A program made the translations under genes and the position numbers. From UBA2336 sp964597075 (GTDB lineage: Bacteria; Bacteroidota; Bacteroidia; Cytophagales; Cyclobacteriaceae): a stretch of DNA of 7,524 nucleotides. Each line of letters opens with the position of its first letter. Positions within the stretch are counted from its first letter, which is position 1. The stretch is taken from assembly GCA_964597075.1 (NCBI GenBank), contig CAZQXC010000123.1, forward strand, positions 1-7,524. Reading direction: 5' to 3'. The notes under the pieces are model-generated. The model saw nothing but the letters and a program-made list of their open reading frames with translations. It was not told the DNA's origin and made no database searches. This document shows, piece by piece, positions 1 to 6,076 of the stretch.

Positions 1-1
1 T

Positions 2-748
2 TATGAAAACAGAGGCCTGGCGTATTACAGAATGAACAAGTTTGCTGAAGCTTCAAAGGATTTACGGGCGGCCGAAAAACTTATTGAAAAACCTGAACCG
101 GATTTATACAAGCTCTTGGCCGATTCCTACTTCAATGCTAAGAACTATGTAGTGGCGCTGGAGTATTTTGATAAACTTATCGCGACAGGGCATAACGATA
201 AGGAAGTTTACTACAAGAGGGGCCGCGTTTTGTTGGAAAAGGAAGATTATGCCGCGGCCATTAAAGATTTTGATGCGGCTCAAAAAGCTGGTGATAATTC
301 TATTCAATTGTTACTGGATAAGGCGAAGGCTTATTTAGGCATAGGTGATAGCAAAGCTGCCATTGCTGAGTTAAGTAATGTGATTGCCATCGATAAGAAT
401 AATACCAACGCTTATTTCAACCGGGCAATGATTAAAGAGGATATGAAAGACTTTGAAGGTGCCGTACTCGACTATAACCGTGTGCTTTCCATTAACCCTG
501 AGGATGGCCTGGCCTATTACAACCGTGCTAACTGCAAAGCGGAGATGGATGATATTGGTGCCGGTATTTCTGACCTGGATGACGCCATACGAGTTGAACC
601 TAAAAACGCTTCTTACTATAAACTACGCGGCAATTTTTATTATCAGCTAAAGGAAACTGACAAAGCATGCTTCGACTGGCGTAAGGCTGTTGAGTTTGGT
701 GATGCGAAAGCACGATTCCAGGTTGATCAATATTGCAGGAAGAAATAG
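2..748 (+). CDS. Tetratricopeptide-repeat (TPR) protein, 3' part only
   Basis: The reading frame is open from the first bases of the window, and a TPR helix (YENRGLAYYRMNKF) is already under way before the first ATG at 32. That ATG is therefore internal and the gene begins outside the window. The visible 248 codons divide into seven tandem TPR units of 33-34 residues, at about nt 2-100, 101-199, 200-301, 302-403, 404-505, 506-607 and 608-703, followed by a short tail ending CRKK. Units 5 and 6 are the most canonical, with the pattern AYxNRAxxKxxMxDxxGAxxDxxxxxxxxP and NPED or EPKN turns. TPR arrays form right-handed superhelices that bind other proteins, so a scaffold or adaptor role is likely; no enzymatic domain is visible in this part. 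Whether an N-terminal signal peptide or another domain exists cannot be seen. The partner and pathway are unknown. The TPR call is very secure. Confidence 0.93.
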   Translation, partial: YENRGLAYYRMNKFAEASKDLRAAEKLIEKPEPDLYKLLADSYFNAKNYVVALEYFDKLIATGHNDKEVYYKRGRVLLEKEDYAAAIKDFDAAQKAGDNSIQLLLDKAKAYLGIGDSKAAIAELSNVIAIDKNNTNAYFNRAMIKEDMKDFEGAVLDYNRVLSINPEDGLAYYNRANCKAEMDDIGAGISDLDDAIRVEPKNASYYKLRGNFYYQLKETDKACFDWRKAVEFGDAKARFQVDQYCRKK

Positions 749-898
749 CACATCCATTCACTAGCCCGCTACCTCTGCTGGAATTCCTTTCTCCTTTTTG
801 GAATGAATTAGTCTTTATAGGTGGATAATCCAGCGGATTGGCTCTTTTCCTTTTTCGGAATCATTCTTGCTGTCATACTTTTTGATGAAAATCTTACA

Positions 899-934
899 CA
901 CGCTTGTTGATGGACAACACTTCATCAAAGCGTG
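899..934. other. Bulged 12-bp hairpin in the spacer before the nuclease-like gene
   Basis: CACGCTT (899-905) pairs with AAGCGTG (928-934), and TGATG (908-912) pairs with CATCA (923-927). This leaves a two-base GT bulge and a 10-base loop. It is the strongest structure in the 749-982 spacer, which otherwise holds only T-rich sequence and an imperfect direct repeat around TCCTTTTTxGGAAT (about 790-809 and 845-865). No T-run follows the hairpin, so it is not a standard intrinsic terminator. It lies about 50 bases before the next start and could be a 5'UTR element or an operator. The role is inferred. Confidence 0.4.
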
Positions 935-970
935 AATTCCCCACGTGTACCTTGCAAGTGATTTTAAAAA

Positions 971-979
971 AGAGGAGGG
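971..979 (+). promoter_or_regulatory. Strong Shine-Dalgarno-like sequence before the nuclease-like gene
   Basis: AGAGGAGGG ends three bases before the ATG at 983. This is nearly a full anti-16S complement and supports that start. It stands out because the other starts in the window have A-rich or promoter-abutting upstream sequence and no such motif, as expected in Bacteroidota, where Shine-Dalgarno use is rare. The spacing is rather short. Confidence 0.55.
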
Positions 980-982
980 AAT

Positions 983-1471
983 ATGAAAACGTATGGCGCA
1001 ATCATGATAATGATTCTTATGGGTTGGGGCGCAATGGCAAATACCGTTAAAGGCAAGGTTGTTACTGTTGTAGATGGTAACACGGTTGAAATTGTTTCAG
1101 AAGATAACGAAACCTACAAAGTTGTTTTGGCTGGCATTGATAGTCCGGAGTTAGAGCAGGCGTTTGGTGAAGCAGCACGCGAATTTTTGAAGAAGATGAT
1201 TAATGATAAAAGCATACACGTTGAATTACAGGGTAAAGATCGTTGGGGAAATTATGTGGGCGTGGTTTACATCAATAAAGGAACCGACCTTCGGAGGGCA
1301 CTACTTTCTAATGGTTTAGCGTGGGTAGTGGAGAAAGAGGCTACTGAAGAATTCATACAGCTCGAACAAATGGCGCGCGATCAAGGTGCAGGCTTATGGA
1401 AGGAAGAATCACCAACACCTCCATGGATATACCGCAGACAGCAAACCATGATGCAGCCCAAGGTCGGCTAG
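983..1471 (+). CDS. Secreted staphylococcal nuclease (SNase/thermonuclease)-fold protein, probably catalytically impaired
   Basis: The 162-residue protein has an N-terminal signal peptide (about residues 1-19, hydrophobic core IMIMILMGWG, AMA before the likely cleavage site), so it should be exported. Residues 22-140 show the SNase-like OB-fold in order: VVTVVDGNTVEIV, LAGIDSPE, FGEAAREFLKK, KDRWGN, LLSNGLAWV and GAGLW. Active members cut DNA or RNA with Ca2+, using Asp21, Arg35, Asp40, Glu43 and Arg87 (S. aureus numbering). Aligning by the GID-PE and DRWG motifs gives Asn33 for Asp21, Val48 for Arg35, Asp53 for Asp40, Glu56 for Glu43 and Asn90 for Arg87. Both catalytic arginines and one Ca2+ ligand therefore appear to be missing. 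The fold assignment is strong. Nuclease activity is doubtful, and a nucleic-acid- or protein-binding role, as in the degenerate SNase domains of Tudor-SN, is possible. The start is supported by the Shine-Dalgarno-like AGGAGGG. Confidence 0.88.
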   Translation: MKTYGAIMIMILMGWGAMANTVKGKVVTVVDGNTVEIVSEDNETYKVVLAGIDSPELEQAFGEAAREFLKKMINDKSIHVELQGKDRWGNYVGVVYINKGTDLRRALLSNGLAWVVEKEATEEFIQLEQMARDQGAGLWKEESPTPPWIYRRQQTMMQPKVG

Positions 1472-1527
1472 CCTGCAATTTAACGGCAAACCATGTCCAT
1501 TGGTCGGAAGTCTGGCCTTTAGAACAA

Positions 1528-1558
1528 TTTTCATACGTTCTTTCAGTTAATATCTTTG
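1528..1558 (+). promoter_or_regulatory. Bacteroidota-type promoter for the small basic secreted protein
   Basis: TATCTTTG at 1551-1558 is a perfect match to the TAnnTTTG -7 element of the Bacteroidota primary sigma factor. A weak T-rich -33 candidate (TTTTC, 1528-1532) lies about 20 bases upstream in place of the usual TTG. The element ends only four bases before the ATG at 1563, so the transcript would start at or next to the start codon. Confidence 0.65.
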
Positions 1559-1562
1559 TGCT

Positions 1563-1922
1563 ATGACAAGGTTGTTGATTTTATTATTCGTTGTTACAGG
1601 CTTCACACCAGCGCTTTCCCAATCTTCGAAAAAGAAGAAGAATACATCTGCTCCTGCGGCACAACCTAGCTCTGTTGAGCCCTATTACCCCAAACAAACC
1701 TACGAGCCTCAAAAGAAAAAATCTTCCAAGAAAGTTACCAATGATGCTCGCGATCGTTTTTACGACCGGATGGATCAGGTAGCAAAAGCACATCGAAAGA
1801 ATGAGAAGGAGTTGGCCAAGCCACAGTATTCTGATCCAACATACTTCGGTCATAAAAAGCCACCGAAAAGAAGACCTCCACATAAAATGAAATACTGCAA
1901 AGAGTGCGGTATCCGGCATTGA
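1563..1922 (+). CDS. Small secreted lysine-rich protein with C-terminal CxxC...H motif, function unknown
   Basis: I do not recognise an established family. The 119-residue product has a clear signal peptide (residues 1-19, core LLILLFVVTGF, cleavage near ALSQ). A low-complexity Lys/Ser/Pro/Gln region follows (about 20-57, with KKKK and KKK runs), then a possibly helical charged stretch (about 58-85), a Pro/Lys/Arg-rich linker, and the ending KYCKECGIRH. Counted over the whole protein there are 28 Lys+Arg against 10 Asp+Glu, so it is very basic. Cys112, Cys115 and His119 could form half of a metal site or a redox pair. It may bind nucleic acid, polyanionic polysaccharide or the cell surface; this is inference. 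Coding is supported by the promoter immediately upstream and the signal peptide. It lies between the SNase-fold gene and deoC with its own promoter. Confidence 0.75.
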   Translation: MTRLLILLFVVTGFTPALSQSSKKKKNTSAPAAQPSSVEPYYPKQTYEPQKKKSSKKVTNDARDRFYDRMDQVAKAHRKNEKELAKPQYSDPTYFGHKKPPKRRPPHKMKYCKECGIRH

Positions 1923-1939
1923 TTTTCTGAATTCGAGAG

Positions 1940-1968
1940 TTCAGGTTCAAAGTTTCCGTGTAACTTCG
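1940..1968 (+). promoter_or_regulatory. Probable promoter of the deoC-gapN-acyP operon
   Basis: TAACTTCG at 1961-1968 matches the TAnnTTTG -7 element except for one T-to-C change. A TTC at 1940-1942, 18 bases upstream, could be a weak -33 element. As at 1551-1558, exactly four bases separate the element from the start codon (ATG at 1973). The repeated spacing strengthens an otherwise imperfect match. Confidence 0.5.
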
Positions 1969-1972
1969 TTGA

Positions 1973-2620
1973 ATGGAGTTATCAGCGTACATTGAGCACA
2001 CCAATCTTTCCCCAACCCTTACCATTAGCGATATTGATAAGCTGGTAAGTGAAGCCATTCAGTTTGGATTTCATGGAGTTTGCGTACCGCCTTTTTGGGT
2101 TAAACGTGCCCAGCGTGAAATAGGAAAAAAAAATATTGCGCTGGTAACCGTTGCGGGATTTCCGTTAGGATACAACATGACGGAAACAAAGCTTGATGAG
2201 ATCAAGCGTGCAATCGATAACGGTGCTGATGAAGTAGATGTGGTGTGGAATGTCAGCTCCTTTAAAACGGGTATTCCGTGGACCAAGATTGAACTGGCCA
2301 AGTGCAGTAAACTATGTCATGATCATCAGAAGCTTTTGAAGATTATCATTGAAACTGCGTATCTTTCAGATGATGAAATTATCCAGGCATGTAAACTTTG
2401 TGCTGATGCCGGTGCGGATTTTGTAAAAACCTCTACAGGTTTTGCTCCAACAGGTGCAAAAGTTGAAAACATTCAATTAATGCGAAGTGTTCTACCTGCG
2501 GAAGTCGGCATTAAGGCATCGGGTGGAATAAAAACCAGGGAGCAGGCTTTACTCATGATTCAAGCTGGTGCCGATCGACTGGGTACTTCATCCGGAGTTA
2601 CAATTGTAAATACCCCTTAA
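1973..2620 (+). CDS. deoC: Deoxyribose-phosphate aldolase (EC 4.1.2.4)
   Basis: This is a class I (Schiff-base) aldolase of the cytoplasm. It cleaves 2-deoxy-D-ribose-5-phosphate to glyceraldehyde-3-phosphate and acetaldehyde, at the end of deoxynucleoside catabolism. The 215 residues are normal for the short bacterial DeoC type and form a single TIM barrel. Visible landmarks are IEHTNLSP at the N-terminus, VAGFPLG (60-66), DEVDVV with the proton-relay Asp89, FVKTSTGF with the Schiff-base Lys152, KASGGIKT with the second catalytic Lys181, and the phosphate-binding GTSSG (204-208). All key residues are present, so the enzyme should be active. The ATG at 1973 gives the standard N-terminus and follows a -7-like element by four bases. 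A run of nine A (2125-2133) encodes Gly-Lys-Lys-Asn inside the gene. It is the first gene of a probable operon, with gapN nine bases downstream. Confidence 0.96.
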   Translation: MELSAYIEHTNLSPTLTISDIDKLVSEAIQFGFHGVCVPPFWVKRAQREIGKKNIALVTVAGFPLGYNMTETKLDEIKRAIDNGADEVDVVWNVSSFKTGIPWTKIELAKCSKLCHDHQKLLKIIIETAYLSDDEIIQACKLCADAGADFVKTSTGFAPTGAKVENIQLMRSVLPAEVGIKASGGIKTREQALLMIQAGADRLGTSSGVTIVNTP

Positions 2621-2629
2621 GAAAAAAAT

Positions 2630-4246
2630 ATGAATAATTTGCTTGCTAATGTTTTTCCGGAAGCTTCATCTATCCCGGAGAAATTTAATGTTTCCTATGT
2701 AGAACAACGCGAATACCTGATTAACGGAGAGCTCCGGCATTGGCCGGGTGCGTTAAATAAGGTTCAAAGCCCTGTATATGTAAAGGATAATGATAGTTAC
2801 ACCCAACTGGAAATAGGTGCCACTCCATTACTTACCTCTATTGAAGCCTTGCAAGCCCTGGATGCTGCAGTGGAAGCCTATAACCTGGGTCATGGTCTTT
2901 GGCCTACCTTATCGGTAGCCGATCGTATTGTACACATTGAAAAGTTTCTTTCCCTTATGCGTGAGCAACGTCATGAGGTGGTGAAATTGCTTATGTGGGA
3001 GATTGGCAAGACACTTAAAGATTCAGAGAAAGAATTTGATCGAACCTGTGATTACATTGTTGATACAGTTAAGTCGTTGAAAGAACTTGACCGTAACTCA
3101 GCTAAGCTGGTAGAGGAGCAAGGCTTTATGGCGCAGATCAGACGTGTACCACTGGGTGTAGCGTTATGTATGGGGCCGTTTAATTACCCGTTGAATGAAA
3201 CTTTTAGTACGTTAATACCTGCCTTAATCATGGGTAACGCCGTGGTGTTTAAACCGGCCAAGTATGGTGTGTTACTCATCAGGCCCTTATTGAAAGCTTT
3301 TCAGCAAAGTTTTCCTCCGGGTGTTGTCAATATTATTTATGGGAAGGGCCGCGATACCGTTGGGGCGTTAATGGAAACCGGAAAAGTTGATGTGTTTGCT
3401 TTTATAGGAACCAATAAAGGTGCTAATGATTTAAAAAGACTTCACCCTAAACCTCACCGGTTAAAATCAATTTTGGGATTAGATGCTAAAAACCCAGCCA
3501 TCATTTTGCCTGATGCTGATTTAGACAACACCGTAGCCGAGTGTGTAGCAGGATCGCTTTCTTTTAATGGACAGCGCTGCACAGCGTTGAAAATTTTATT
3601 TGTTCATAAAAGTATTGTCGATGATTTTATAAAGCGATTTATTGCTGAAGTGGCTAAACTTAAGCCGGGTATGCCGTGGGAAAGTGGTGTTCAGCTAACA
3701 CCCTTACCTGAGCCCGGTAAAACCGATTATTTGCGTGGATTGATAGAAGATGCTAAAAAATACGGAGCGAAAATCATCAATGATCAGGGTGGTGAAATTT
3801 TATACTCATTTTTTTATCCTGCTGTAGTATACCCGGTAAACGAAAAAATGAAAATCTACCACGAAGAGCAATTTGGTCCCATAGTTCCTATTGTGCCTTT
3901 TGAAATGGATGAAGAAGCCATCCGGTATGTGGTGAATTCAAACTTTGGTCAACAAGTCAGCATTTTTGGCAGCGACAGCAAAAAGATCGCCTCCTATATA
4001 GATATGTTTACCAACCAGGTTGGCCGTATAAATGTGAATACCCAATGCCAGCGCGGGCCTGATACGTTTCCGTTTAATGGTAGAAAAGATTCAGCTGAAG
4101 GAACATTGTCGGTTGCCGATGCACTGAGGGTTTTTTCTATCCGAACGTTAGTCGCCACCAGGGCTACTGACGCTAACAAGCAAATCATCAGTACCATTAT
4201 TCGCAATCGTGAGTCGGTTTTTCTGAGTACGGATTATATCATGTGA
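2630..4246 (+). CDS. gapN: Aldehyde dehydrogenase superfamily, probable NADP-dependent non-phosphorylating glyceraldehyde-3-phosphate dehydrogenase (GapN)
   Basis: The 538-residue product is a cytoplasmic ALDH-fold enzyme. GapN oxidises glyceraldehyde-3-phosphate irreversibly to 3-phosphoglycerate with NADP+, bypassing the ATP-forming step of glycolysis. Motifs in order are PFNYPLNET with the oxyanion Asn185, VVFKPAKYG with cofactor-binding Lys208, FIGTNKG, LGLDAKNPAI, FNGQRCTALK with the nucleophile Cys317, EEQFGPIVP, and QRGPDTFPFNGRKDS, a signature that favours GapN over other ALDHs. One position is odd. The general-base Glu of the usual LELGGK motif lies 34 residues before the Cys, and Gly283 occupies it here, with Asp285 two residues on. 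The GapN call is good but substrate and cofactor are inferred from motifs; another phosphorylated or short-chain aldehyde is possible. The gene follows deoC by nine A-rich bases and precedes acyP by three, so the three are very likely co-transcribed. Confidence 0.85.
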   Translation: MNNLLANVFPEASSIPEKFNVSYVEQREYLINGELRHWPGALNKVQSPVYVKDNDSYTQLEIGATPLLTSIEALQALDAAVEAYNLGHGLWPTLSVADRIVHIEKFLSLMREQRHEVVKLLMWEIGKTLKDSEKEFDRTCDYIVDTVKSLKELDRNSAKLVEEQGFMAQIRRVPLGVALCMGPFNYPLNETFSTLIPALIMGNAVVFKPAKYGVLLIRPLLKAFQQSFPPGVVNIIYGKGRDTVGALMETGKVDVFAFIGTNKGANDLKRLHPKPHRLKSILGLDAKNPAIILPDADLDNTVAECVAGSLSFNGQRCTALKILFVHKSIVDDFIKRFIAEVAKLKPGMPWESGVQLTPLPEPGKTDYLRGLIEDAKKYGAKIINDQGGEILYSFFYPAVVYPVNEKMKIYHEEQFGPIVPIVPFEMDEEAIRYVVNSNFGQQVSIFGSDSKKIASYIDMFTNQVGRINVNTQCQRGPDTFPFNGRKDSAEGTLSVADALRVFSIRTLVATRATDANKQIISTIIRNRESVFLSTDYIM

Positions 4247-4249
4247 TGG

Positions 4250-4522
4250 ATGAAGCGAATCGCTATTCAGGTAAGTGGAAAAGTACAGGGAGTTTTTTAT
4301 CGTGCTTCAACGGTTACGAAGGCACACCAGCTTGACGTAAAAGGTTTTGTGCGTAATGAACCGGATGGTAGCGTGTACGTAGAGGCGGAGGGGGATGCAG
4401 AAAAATTAGGCGAACTGGTTGCTTGGTGCAAAATTGGTCCGCCACGCGCTCTTGTGAATGAGGTTATCGTTGAAAGCTATAACGAGCTTCGCAACTTTAG
4501 AAGCTTTGAAGTAATACGATAG
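4250..4522 (+). CDS. acyP: Acylphosphatase (EC 3.6.1.7)
   Basis: This is a small cytoplasmic enzyme that hydrolyses acyl-phosphate bonds, such as those in acetyl phosphate, carbamoyl phosphate and 1,3-bisphosphoglycerate. The length of 90 residues is typical of the family. The signature GKVQGVFYR (10-18) carries the phosphate-binding Arg18, and GFVRNEPDGSV (32-42) carries the catalytic Asn36. GPPRALV (63-69) matches the usual GPPxAxV segment. All catalytic residues are present. The ATG at 4250 lies three bases after the gapN stop, so translational coupling is likely. An out-of-frame ATG at 4246 overlaps the gapN stop and is not used by this frame. The company of deoC and gapN suggests a role around glyceraldehyde-3-phosphate and 3-phosphoglycerate, because the enzyme can dephosphorylate 1,3-bisphosphoglycerate; this is inference. 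Confidence 0.95.
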   Translation: MKRIAIQVSGKVQGVFYRASTVTKAHQLDVKGFVRNEPDGSVYVEAEGDAEKLGELVAWCKIGPPRALVNEVIVESYNELRNFRSFEVIR

Positions 4523-4557
4523 ATTCGCTTTTAAATTTCAATTTAGGTTGTGCCCTT

Positions 4558-4615
4558 TTAACCGCGAAGACGCGGAGGAATTTAATGATCTTTACCTTTG
4601 CGCCTCAGCGGTGAA
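4558..4615. repeat. Degenerate intergenic inverted repeat (ACCGCxxAGxCGC type)
   Basis: The left arm (4558-4578, containing CCGCGAAGACGCGGAGG) and the right arm (4595-4615, containing CCTTTGCGCCTCAGCGG) are 21-base imperfect inverted repeats. Fifteen positions can form Watson-Crick pairs and two more G-U pairs, around a 16-base AT-rich loop. The sequence resembles dispersed CGCAAAGACGC / GCGTCTTTGCG elements that I recall from intergenic regions of Bacteroidota and some other phyla, but I cannot confirm copy number here. It lies in the 149-base spacer after acyP and could act as a 3'-end hairpin for the operon. The right half of the spacer is AT-rich and leads to the next gene. Confidence 0.65.
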
Positions 4616-4671
4616 GTTCCTTTTACAGCTAAATTTTCGTAACCTTCGTAAATGCTGTTTATAATTAATTT

Positions 4672-6069
4672 ATGGATGTACGTGTAAAATTTTTAGGAGC
4701 AGCCGGCAGTGTAACGGGATCCCGCTTTCTGATCGATGCCGGTGACTTTCGTTTTCTTTTTGATTGCGGGTTGTTTCAGGGGTTAAAAGATCTGCGGCTG
4801 CGTAACTGGGATGAATTTCCCGTTGATCCATCCACAATTCAGTGCGTAGTAATCAGTCATGCACACATTGATCATATCGGATATTTACCAAAACTGGTGA
4901 AAGAAGGTTTCAGTGGCCCCATTTATTGTACGCACCCCACAGCTGATTTGATGGAAATTTTATTGCTCGATTCAGCCAAGCTCCAGGAAGAAGAAGCCTT
5001 GTTTGCCGCGAAGAAAGGCTATTCAAAGCATGAGCATCCAAAGCCGCTGTACACAGAAGAAGATGTAAAAGCTGTATTTCCTTTATTGAAATCGTTTGGG
5101 TACAATGAGCGTATTCGAATTCATAATAAAACTGAAATTATTTATCGCGATGCGGGCCACTTGTTGGGATCAGCCATAACAGAAGTTCTTCTTAAAGGCG
5201 ATTCTCAGGAAAAGAAACTTGTTTTTTCAGGCGATATAGGCCGCTATACCAACGCGATGCTTCATCCACCCACCGCTATTAAGCAAGCCGATGTGCTTTT
5301 TGTGGAATCAACGTATGGCAATAAAGAAAATACTTATGATGATCCAACCGATGATTTTGTGCGCATCGTAAACGAAACCATTGATCGTGGAGGGGTATTG
5401 TTGATACCAGCGTTTGCGGTAGGCCGAACGCAGGGTATTTTGTATTACATGCGACAGCTGATGAAGGAGGATAAGATTCCGGATGTTCCGGTTTACATCG
5501 ACAGTCCGATGGCGATTTCAGCTACGTATTTGTTTTTCAAGCATCCAAAATTTCTGAAGGAAAGTTTTAACCTTGAGGAGTTTGCGCGCGAAGCAGAAAC
5601 AAACATGCTGGTGTTTGTCCGATCTAACGAACATTCAAAAGCATTAAATGAAATAAAGAAGAATGCCATTATTATTTCGTCCAGTGGCATGCTTACGGGT
5701 GGCCGTATTCTCCATCACTTGTATCACCGCCTTCGCAGAAAAGAAGACACTGTATTGTTGGCCGGCTTTCAGGCAGAAGGAACACGGGGCAGACGATTAT
5801 TGGATGGTGAAAAGACCATTAAAATGTTTGGTGAACACGTACCGGTTAATTGTAAAGTGGAATACATCAGCTCCATGAGCGGGCATGCCGACAAGGGTGA
5901 GTTGTTTCGCTGGTTAGGTAATTTCAAAGATAAGCCCAAAATAACTTTTACCGTTCATGGTGAAAGTCCGGGTATTGATGAGTATGCGAATACTATTCGA
6001 AAGGAATTGGGTTGGAATGTGGTGGTACCACAATACCTGGAGAGCTTTGAGTTGTTCAAAGGCATATGA
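4672..6069 (+). CDS. MBL-fold beta-CASP metallo-hydrolase (CPSF73-like RNase family)
   Basis: The 465-residue cytoplasmic protein has a metallo-beta-lactamase fold with an inserted beta-CASP domain, the layout of RNA-cleaving enzymes such as CPSF73 and bacterial TTHA0252-type nucleases. Zn ligands are all present: the HxHxDH motif SHAHIDH (His63, His65, Asp67, His68), His163 in DAGHLLGSA and Asp188 in FSGDIGR. The beta-CASP motifs follow: motif A at ESTYG (Glu212), the SSSGMLTGG RNA-specificity segment, motif B at SGHAD (His405) and motif C at VHGE (His429). With every catalytic residue intact, an active endo- or exoribonuclease is likely; the RNA targets cannot be told. It differs from RNase J in length and in lacking its C-terminal domain. 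The start at ATG 4672 gives the usual short MxxxFLGAAGxVTGS N-terminus. A weak promoter-like TAACCTTCG occurs at 4640-4648. It is probably transcribed alone. Confidence 0.93.
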   Translation: MDVRVKFLGAAGSVTGSRFLIDAGDFRFLFDCGLFQGLKDLRLRNWDEFPVDPSTIQCVVISHAHIDHIGYLPKLVKEGFSGPIYCTHPTADLMEILLLDSAKLQEEEALFAAKKGYSKHEHPKPLYTEEDVKAVFPLLKSFGYNERIRIHNKTEIIYRDAGHLLGSAITEVLLKGDSQEKKLVFSGDIGRYTNAMLHPPTAIKQADVLFVESTYGNKENTYDDPTDDFVRIVNETIDRGGVLLIPAFAVGRTQGILYYMRQLMKEDKIPDVPVYIDSPMAISATYLFFKHPKFLKESFNLEEFAREAETNMLVFVRSNEHSKALNEIKKNAIIISSSGMLTGGRILHHLYHRLRRKEDTVLLAGFQAEGTRGRRLLDGEKTIKMFGEHVPVNCKVEYISSMSGHADKGELFRWLGNFKDKPKITFTVHGESPGIDEYANTIRKELGWNVVVPQYLESFELFKGI

Positions 6070-6076
6070 CAACTTT

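Noticed and set aside
32..34. ATG as the start of the TPR gene
   Set aside because: The same frame is open to the window edge and the residues before it (YENRGLAYYR) complete the first TPR helix, so this Met is internal.
871..884. TACTTTTTG as a -7 promoter element for the SNase-fold gene
   Set aside because: It has one base too many between TA and TTTG, and no TTG lies at a suitable distance upstream.
885..935. A 16-codon frame (MKILHTLVDG...) that could be a leader peptide
   Set aside because: It has no ribosome-binding site or composition signal and is explained by the hairpin at 899-934. Frames this short arise often by chance.
1584..1919. A 111-codon minus-strand frame opposite the small basic protein
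   Set aside because: It is the antisense shadow of a gene with a signal peptide and promoter. Its Arg/Leu/Phe/Cys-rich composition is that of complemented lysine-rich sequence.
4652..4654. An ATG upstream of the beta-CASP gene, next to a TAACCTTCG promoter-like string
   Set aside because: It is 20 bases upstream and out of frame, and homology-like conservation begins at the ATG at 4672. The string could still be a weak promoter, but it has an extra base relative to TAnnTTYG.
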